Source: Gorillibacterium massiliense (lineage in GTDB: Bacteria > Bacillota > Bacilli > Paenibacillales > NBRC-103111). Taken from it: a DNA stretch of 64,000 nucleotides. The notes beneath the pieces are model-generated. The model saw only the letters and a program-made list of their open reading frames with translations. It had not been told where the DNA came from and ran no database searches. Location of the stretch: positions 1 to 64,000 of the forward strand of contig NZ_CBQR020000071.1 of assembly GCF_000455485.1 (NCBI RefSeq), given 5' to 3'. The translations under genes and the position numbers were made by a program. Of this stretch, positions 58,915 through 64,000 are shown one piece after another. The stretch's first letter is position 1, and every line of letters begins with the position of its first letter.

Positions 58915-61207
58915 TTTTTTAAAGAGCAAGGCGATATCGCTGGCAACCATGATTTTTGTCGCTGCAGCAGCAATGCTTGTTTCTCTCGCGGCTGTGCTTG
59001 TGATCCATTTGTTCGGTGCGATCGATACGTTGATGACTGAGGCCAAAACTCCGCATTTTATGCAGATGCATTCAGGCACAATCGATAGGGCACGGCTTGA
59101 GACTTTCGCGAAAATGAACAGCAACGTCGAGGACTATCAGGTGCAAGATTTTCTCAATGTCGAGGGTGCGCGAATTGTAATTGGCGGGAACTCCCTTGCG
59201 GACAATCTTCAGGACAACGGATTCAGTACCCAGAGCAAAACCTTCGATTATCTCCTTGATCTTGACGGTAACGTGATCCACCCATCCGATGGAGAGGTTT
59301 ATGTTCCGATCCCTTATATGAAGGACGGCATCGCTAAGGTCGGTGACGAGGCGGTGATAGCCGGAAAGAAATTTACCGTTGCGGGATTTCTCCGGGATTC
59401 GCAGATGAATTCGCTGCTCGCTTCATCAAAAAGATTTCTTGTAAGCGAACATGACTATAAGGAACTCAAGGACTTCGGAAGTCTTGAATATCTGATAGAG
59501 TTCAGATTAAAGAATCTTTCTGAACTTGGCGCATTTACGAATGCTTACACTTCTGCAGGCCTTGAAGCAAACGGGCCGACGATTACCTATCCGCTTTTTA
59601 GAACGCTTAACGCCATTTCCGACGGTCTTATGATTGCGGTCATCCTTCTGATAAGCGTGCTTGTCGTGGCCATCGCGTTTATGTGCATTCGCTTCACGCT
59701 TCTGGCGAAAATCGAGGACGACTACCGCGAAATAGGCGTAATGAAAGCCATTGGTCTGCGGGTTTCGGACATAAAGAAAATCTACCTGGCCAAATATGCA
59801 GCGATTGCGGCTGTCGGCAGTATTCTCGGATTTGGGCTTTCATTTGCGTTCAGAGGTGCTCTACTTGAAAACATACGGCTTTACATGGGGGAAAGCGGCA
59901 AATCGGCGACTGCCCTGCTTTTCGGGATCGTGGGCGAAGTGGTGGTGTTTCTTGCCATCATCGCCTATGTGAACGTCGTGCTGAGGCGCTTTCGGAAAAT
60001 ATCCGCAGCGGAGGCAATTCGGTTTGGTATATCTCAGGAAAAATCCGCCGGTGCAAAGGGTTTCCGCTTAAGCAAAACCCGTTTGCTTCATCCGAATCTT
60101 TTTCTCGGGATCAAGGATGTCCTCTCTAGGAAAAGGCTTTACGCCACCATGCTTGCTGTGCTTGTGATTTCCGCGTTTATCATGATTGTTCCGCAGAATC
60201 TGTACAACACGATTTCCTCCAAAGATTTCGTTACCTATATGGGGATTGGAAAAAGCGACATGCGCATCGACATCCAGCAGGGCGATCATATTTCCGAAAA
60301 AGCGGCGGATATTGCGAAAGCAATGGAGAGCGACAGATCGATATCCAAATATGTCGTGCTTACGACTAAAACATTCAATGTCAAAAAGGAAGACGGCTCG
60401 GAGGAACGCATCAAGATTGAGCTGGGCGACCACTCGGTGTTCCCCGTCAACTATTCCAAAGGCAAGGCGCCCGTTGCAGAAAACGAATTGGCACTATCGA
60501 CCATGAATGCCGATGAGCTGGGCAAAAAGGTCGGAGACACCATTACGCTGGTGATTGAGGGGAAGGAGAAAAAACTCACGGTAAGCGGCATTTATTCCGA
60601 CATCACCAACGGCGGCAAAACCGCAAAAGCGGTTTTCTCCAATCAAACCGCCGACGTCATGTGGAGCATTATCTGTGCGAAGCTTTCGGATCATTCTCTT
60701 GTCGACAGCAAGGTTGCGGAATATGCGAATACATTTGATTTTGCCAAAGTATCGGACATTGATGAATATATTACCCAGACCTTTGGTTCGACGATGAGCT
60801 CTGTTGGCAAAGCCGCCAAGGCTGCCATTGCGGTTGCGCTGATCATTACGGTACTGGTGACATTGATGTTCATGAAAATGCTTGTCGAGAAGGACAGATA
60901 TTCGACTGCCGTGATGAAAGCCTTCGGTTTTACCAACTCGGATATGCAGGCCCAGTATGTTTCCCGTTCCGTATTTGTTTTGATCATCGGAATTGTGGTG
61001 GGCACGCTCATGGCAAATACTCTCGGGCAGTTTCTAGCAGGTATGGTAATCTCATCGTTTGGAGCGTCGTCGTTTCAGTTTGTGGTCAATCCGCTTACGG
61101 CCTATCTGTTTTGTCCGCTGCTAATGATAGGCTCGGTCCTTATCGCAACCATAATCGGCACAACCGGCACGGGGAAGATCAAAATTTCCGAACATATAAA
61201 GGAGTAG
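58889..61207 (+). CDS. FtsX-like ABC transporter permease
   Basis: About 772 residues. Membrane segment near the N-terminus, an extracytoplasmic domain (about 45-260), three spans with ALLAKIEDDYREIGVMKAIGL (FtsX motif), then a second extracellular domain and a C-terminal set of spans (LMFMKMLVEKDRYSTAVMKAFGF is the second FtsX motif). This is the two-copy (BceB/MacB-like) architecture linked to peptide antibiotics or lipoprotein release. SD AGAGGTGAAGGAT supports the ATG at 58889. The ATPase gene follows after three bases. Confidence 0.88.
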   Translation: MFYRIIRSDFLKSKAISLATMIFVAAAAMLVSLAAVLVIHLFGAIDTLMTEAKTPHFMQMHSGTIDRARLETFAKMNSNVEDYQVQDFLNVEGARIVIGGNSLADNLQDNGFSTQSKTFDYLLDLDGNVIHPSDGEVYVPIPYMKDGIAKVGDEAVIAGKKFTVAGFLRDSQMNSLLASSKRFLVSEHDYKELKDFGSLEYLIEFRLKNLSELGAFTNAYTSAGLEANGPTITYPLFRTLNAISDGLMIAVILLISVLVVAIAFMCIRFTLLAKIEDDYREIGVMKAIGLRVSDIKKIYLAKYAAIAAVGSILGFGLSFAFRGALLENIRLYMGESGKSATALLFGIVGEVVVFLAIIAYVNVVLRRFRKISAAEAIRFGISQEKSAGAKGFRLSKTRLLHPNLFLGIKDVLSRKRLYATMLAVLVISAFIMIVPQNLYNTISSKDFVTYMGIGKSDMRIDIQQGDHISEKAADIAKAMESDRSISKYVVLTTKTFNVKKEDGSEERIKIELGDHSVFPVNYSKGKAPVAENELALSTMNADELGKKVGDTITLVIEGKEKKLTVSGIYSDITNGGKTAKAVFSNQTADVMWSIICAKLSDHSLVDSKVAEYANTFDFAKVSDIDEYITQTFGSTMSSVGKAAKAAIAVALIITVLVTLMFMKMLVEKDRYSTAVMKAFGFTNSDMQAQYVSRSVFVLIIGIVVGTLMANTLGQFLAGMVISSFGASSFQFVVNPLTAYLFCPLLMIGSVLIATIIGTTGTGKIKISEHIKE

Positions 61208-61210
61208 CCT

Positions 61211-61969
61211 ATGAAAAAGATAATCGTTGGTGAAAATATCGTAAAATCCTTCGGCAAGGGCAACGAAAAAAGCAAGGTTCTCGACGGAGTGTCCGTTGAA
61301 ATAAACGAGGGCGAATTCGTTGCGGTTATGGGGCCATCAGGCTCGGGAAAATCGACGCTGATGTTTGCGCTAAGCGGTACGGACGGCGTTGACGGCGGCA
61401 AGGTCGCTTTTGACGGAAAAGATTTATCGGTCCTTAAGGATAAAGAGCTTTCGGATATCCGTAGAACGAAAATGGGGTTTGTTTTTCAGCAACCGACGTT
61501 GTTGAAAAACCTGAATCTTCTCGACAACATCATCCTACCCTCGATGCGCGACAATCGGAAAAACGCCGCGAATGTGACAGAAAAAGCAAAGTCGCTCATG
61601 CAAAAGACGGGCATTGCCGGGCTGGAAACCCGCGATATCACTCAGGTTTCGGGAGGACAGCTTCAGCGTGCGGGAATTTGCCGGGCTCTTATGAGCGATC
61701 CGGAGATTATTTTCGGCGACGAGCCGACAGGTGCGCTTAATTCAAAATCGGCGGAGGAGATTATGGACCTCTTTTCTGCTATCAATGCAGACGGTACAGC
61801 GATTATGCTCGTCACTCACGATGCCAAGGTTGCGGCACGGGCGGAGCGGGTTCTGTTTATGCGCGACGGGCAAATCGTCAGTGAGATGGGGCTGTCCAAA
61901 GTCAGCGGTAGCGATATGGAAGGCAGGATAAAGAAAGTCGCAGAGAAAATGCAGGAAATCGGAATTTAG
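61211..61969 (+). CDS. ABC transporter ATPase (MacB/BceA-like)
   Basis: 252 residues. Walker A GPSGSGKST, Q-loop VFQQPTLL, signature VSGGQLQRAGICRA, Walker B IIFGDEPTGALN and H-loop LVTHD are intact. It pairs with the FtsX-like permease upstream. The same-strand quartet TetR-MFS-permease-ATPase is arranged like a drug- or peptide-response unit. Confidence 0.92.
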   Translation: MKKIIVGENIVKSFGKGNEKSKVLDGVSVEINEGEFVAVMGPSGSGKSTLMFALSGTDGVDGGKVAFDGKDLSVLKDKELSDIRRTKMGFVFQQPTLLKNLNLLDNIILPSMRDNRKNAANVTEKAKSLMQKTGIAGLETRDITQVSGGQLQRAGICRALMSDPEIIFGDEPTGALNSKSAEEIMDLFSAINADGTAIMLVTHDAKVAARAERVLFMRDGQIVSEMGLSKVSGSDMEGRIKKVAEKMQEIGI

Positions 61970-62068
61970 CCAGTTAAAAAATTCCTTGCGCCCCGTGCGA
62001 GAAAAATGCATAAATAAGGATATTTAATCCTGTTATTTATGACCGTATTGTTGCGAGGTGCATCTGTC

Positions 62069-63355
62069 ATGGACAAAACCGGCGATCTCTACCAATCTTA
62101 TTTATCCATTCTGCATGATGAACTCGTTCCAGCCATGGGCTGCACAGAGCCGATCTCCATTGCCTATGGTGCGGCCAAGGCGAGAGAAGTGCTCGGCGAG
62201 CTTCCCATTCAAAGCAATATCGAAGTCAGTGGGAACATCATCAAGAACGTCAAAAGTGTCACCGTTCCCAATACCAACGGGCTCAAAGGCATCGAAGCTT
62301 CCCTTGCGGCAGGGGTTGTGGCGGGAAAGGCGGCGGCGAAGCTTGAAGTGCTTTCGCAGGTGACCGCAGCTGAGAAAACAGCCATTGCGGACTATTTAAG
62401 CAGTTATCCTATTGAGGTAACGCTAGCGGGGAATGAGAAGATTTTTTATATAAGCATCCTCTTGCATGGGTGTCATTCGAAGGTGCGTCTTGTGATCGAG
62501 GACTACCATACGAACATTACGCTCATCGAAAAAGACGGTGAAGTGGTTTACCAATCCCAGTCAAACGGCAACAACCCGTATGATCGAAACGACCGTACGC
62601 TGTTGAATGTGCAGGATATAGTAGAGTTTTCCAGTATAGTTGATATTTCCGCGGTCGAGGGTATCATTCTGTGGCAAATTGCCCTCAATACGACGATCTC
62701 TCAAGAAGGCCTCACGGGGGATTGGGGAGCAAGCATCGGCAAAGTGTTGCTGAAGGAGTATGGCGGCCATATTACGAACCTCGCCAAAGCCGCGGCGGCG
62801 GCAGGCTCGGATGCCAGAATGAACGGGTGTGAGCTGCCGGTGGTCATTGTATCGGGCAGCGGGAATCAAGGAATGACGGCCTCTTTGCCTGTCATCGAGT
62901 ACGCCAAGGAGCTGCGATCCAGCGATGAGGAGCTGATTCGGGCACTAGTCGTCTCCAACTTGGTGACCATTCATCAAAAAACGGGGATTGGCCGGCTATC
63001 GGCTTTTTGCGGAGTAGTGAGTGCCGGGTGCGGGGCTGGAGCGGGAATTGCTTTCTTGCACGGCGGAGATTACGAGTCCATAGCCCACACGATCGTCAAC
63101 TCCCTTGCCATGATCTCCGGGATGGTCTGCGATGGGGCGAAATCCTCCTGTGCGGCCAAGATAGCGGAGGCCGTGGATGCCGGAATATTGGGCTTCAAAA
63201 TGTCCAAAAACGGCAAGCAGTTTGTAGATGGCGACGGTCTGGTTTCGAAAGACGTGGACAATACGATCAGCAACATCGGTCGAATGGCCAGCGTTGGGAT
63301 GAAAGAGACGGACAAAGAGATTTTGAAAATAATGGTTGGAGGGCTGTCGAGTTAA
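62069..63355 (+). CDS. UPF0597/L-cysteine desulfidase family protein (CdsB-like, YhaM)
   Basis: 428 residues. ELVPAMGCTEPISIAYGAAKA, GNIIKNVKSVTVPNTNG, and SAGCGAGAGIAFLHGGDYESI with the Cys residues that bind a [4Fe-4S] cluster (Cys in MGCTEP, SAGCGAG, and GAKSSCAAKI) match the L-cysteine desulfidase/YhaM (CyuA) family, which resembles iron-sulfur L-serine dehydratase. The enzyme splits L-cysteine to H2S, pyruvate and ammonia. GCGAGGTG lies before the ATG at 62069. The upstream frame from 62039 lacks a ribosome site. Confidence 0.85.
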   Translation: MDKTGDLYQSYLSILHDELVPAMGCTEPISIAYGAAKAREVLGELPIQSNIEVSGNIIKNVKSVTVPNTNGLKGIEASLAAGVVAGKAAAKLEVLSQVTAAEKTAIADYLSSYPIEVTLAGNEKIFYISILLHGCHSKVRLVIEDYHTNITLIEKDGEVVYQSQSNGNNPYDRNDRTLLNVQDIVEFSSIVDISAVEGIILWQIALNTTISQEGLTGDWGASIGKVLLKEYGGHITNLAKAAAAAGSDARMNGCELPVVIVSGSGNQGMTASLPVIEYAKELRSSDEELIRALVVSNLVTIHQKTGIGRLSAFCGVVSAGCGAGAGIAFLHGGDYESIAHTIVNSLAMISGMVCDGAKSSCAAKIAEAVDAGILGFKMSKNGKQFVDGDGLVSKDVDNTISNIGRMASVGMKETDKEILKIMVGGLSS

Positions 63356-63380
63356 TCGGCAGAGTTCCGTAAGGATATCA

Positions 63381-63452
63381 CCTTCCCCGTACTAAGCTGG
63401 TTGAGTAGAGCCAGCTATGAACGGGGGAGGCGCTTTTGTTTGTTTTTTTCTC
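63381..63452 (+). terminator. Terminator after the cysteine-desulfidase-like gene
   Basis: CCTTCCCCGT pairs with ACGGGGGAGG, with an inner AGCTGG/CCAGCT stem, followed by a long T-rich run. Confidence 0.7.
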
Positions 63453-63559
63453 TCTGTTAAAGCACTAGCACAGCCGACTTTTTGATGAAAAGTAGATGTC
63501 ACCGAGGAGTGAGAAGCTAAACGGCTTCCTGCTCCTTTTTGTTTTTGCGGAGTAGCTAA

Positions 63560-63588
63560 TTGACACATCTATATCAAAATGATATACC
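63560..63588 (+). promoter_or_regulatory. PadR promoter with overlapping operator
   Basis: TTGACA (63560-63565), 17-base spacer, TATACC (63583-63588). TATATCA-AAA-TGATATA (63570-63586) is a perfect inverted repeat lying across the spacer and -10, placing it well for autorepression. Confidence 0.65.
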
Positions 63589-63647
63589 TGATTCAGGTGG
63601 ATGATTTATCCATATTGTGCCTGGCTGGGAGCAGAAGGAGGATACCG

Positions 63648-64000
63648 ATGGCGAAAGAAAACACGTCCGTTTATATCATTCTTGGACTTCTGAATCATGA
63701 GGACTTGAGTGGATATGACATCAAAAAGAGAGCCGATTTCATGATCAGCAGCTTTTGGGAAATCGGCTATGGCCAGATTTACCCCACTCTTAGCAAGCTT
63801 GAACAAGAGGGTTTGGTGACGAAGCGGGTTAGCGAAGAAACGAAAGGCCCGGAACGAAATCTCTACTCCATTACCGAAGCAGGCAGGGAAGTCTTGATCC
63901 AGTGGCTGAAGCTGCCGGAGCAGAAGGAGTATACGAAGTACGAAATTCTGCTTAAGCTCTTTTTTGGGCAATTGGTTCCCCGAGAAGATAGCGCAAAGAG
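63648..64000 (+). CDS. PadR-family transcriptional regulator, 3' end outside window
   Basis: About 117 residues visible. IILGLLNHEDLSGYDIKKRAD and GQIYPTLSKLEQEGLVTKR give the winged-helix PadR domain; RNLYSITEAGREVLIQWL continues the typical second half before the window ends. AGAAGGAGG sets the ATG at 63648. Members are usually repressors of stress or efflux genes; the target lies probably beyond the window. Confidence 0.9.
   Translation, partial: MAKENTSVYIILGLLNHEDLSGYDIKKRADFMISSFWEIGYGQIYPTLSKLEQEGLVTKRVSEETKGPERNLYSITEAGREVLIQWLKLPEQKEYTKYEILLKLFFGQLVPREDSAK

Noticed and set aside
1-64000. CRISPR array, insertion sequence or transposase
   Set aside because: No regularly spaced direct repeats, no transposase-like coding region and no paired terminal inverted repeats were found by eye.

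Overview
The window looks like chromosome from a spore-forming Firmicute of the Paenibacillus/Cohnella kind. Pointers are strong AGGAGG-type ribosome sites with frequent GTG/TTG starts, a SCIFF peptide plus radical-SAM maturase, a stalk-domain exported protein, a T-box leader, an FtsX/ATPase pair of the antimicrobial-resistance type, and plant-polysaccharide genes (GH26 with X2 and CBM3 modules, GH115, DUF1861). Base composition is mosaic: GC-rich glycan and transport genes alternate with visibly AT-rich stretches (about 7.4-8.4 kb and 23.3-28.1 kb). Several genes are broken by single frameshifts or survive as remnants.

Layout. 1-2.3 kb: a 5'-truncated probable glycan gene and a DUF1861 protein. 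2.4-2.9 kb: YdeI/OmdA-like remnant. 3.1-3.8 kb: yaaA. 4.1-6.9 kb: secreted modular GH26 mannanase (minus strand). 7.4-12.4 kb: alpha/beta hydrolase, DUF4317 protein, AraC/GyrI regulator, amidase. 12.5-19.7 kb (minus): oligopeptide-type ABC importer followed by a class V aminotransferase and an amidohydrolase, divergent from a cytoplasmic GH115 enzyme (20.1-23.0 kb). 23.3-28.1 kb: frameshifted formylglycine-enzyme-like gene, WYL regulator plus GyrI-like protein, T-box and argS. 28.1-28.6 kb: three adjacent gene fragments.

28.7-39.9 kb is the centrepiece, an RNA-repair island. One arm carries kptA, tatD, an ATP-grasp gene and a frameshifted ADP-ribosylglycohydrolase. Two overlapping WYL-domain genes follow on the minus strand. 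The other arm carries a Y-RNA-like element, a 56-residue ORF, four tRNA genes (His-GTG, Gln-TTG, Lys-TTT, Glu-TTC), a YkuK RNase H-like gene, a second Y-RNA-like element built around a circularly permuted tRNA-Lys-like module, a third Y-RNA-like fold in the leader of a Ro60/TROVE gene, a RlaP nucleotidyltransferase and rtcB. The three RNA elements share the same two-helix, internal-loop plan with compensatory changes. I read the locus as a WYL-controlled response to tRNA damage: sealing (RtcB), end or terminal repair (RlaP, KptA), surveillance (Ro with Y RNAs), trimming (TatD, YkuK) and replacement tRNAs.

39.9-50.1 kb: DUF2798 protein, PfkB kinase, GyrI-like protein, SCIFF system (minus), GNAT, sugar-dehydrogenase-like propeller, monooxygenase-like protein, APH, AlkD-like protein, AraC/GyrI regulator with a large extra domain. 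50.3-56.8 kb: stalk-domain protein, secreted HExxH protease, degenerate protein kinase, APH, methyltransferase. 57.0-62.0 kb: TetR, MFS, FtsX-like permease and ATPase as one unit. 62.1-64.0 kb: UPF0597/cysteine desulfidase-family gene and a PadR gene cut by the window end.
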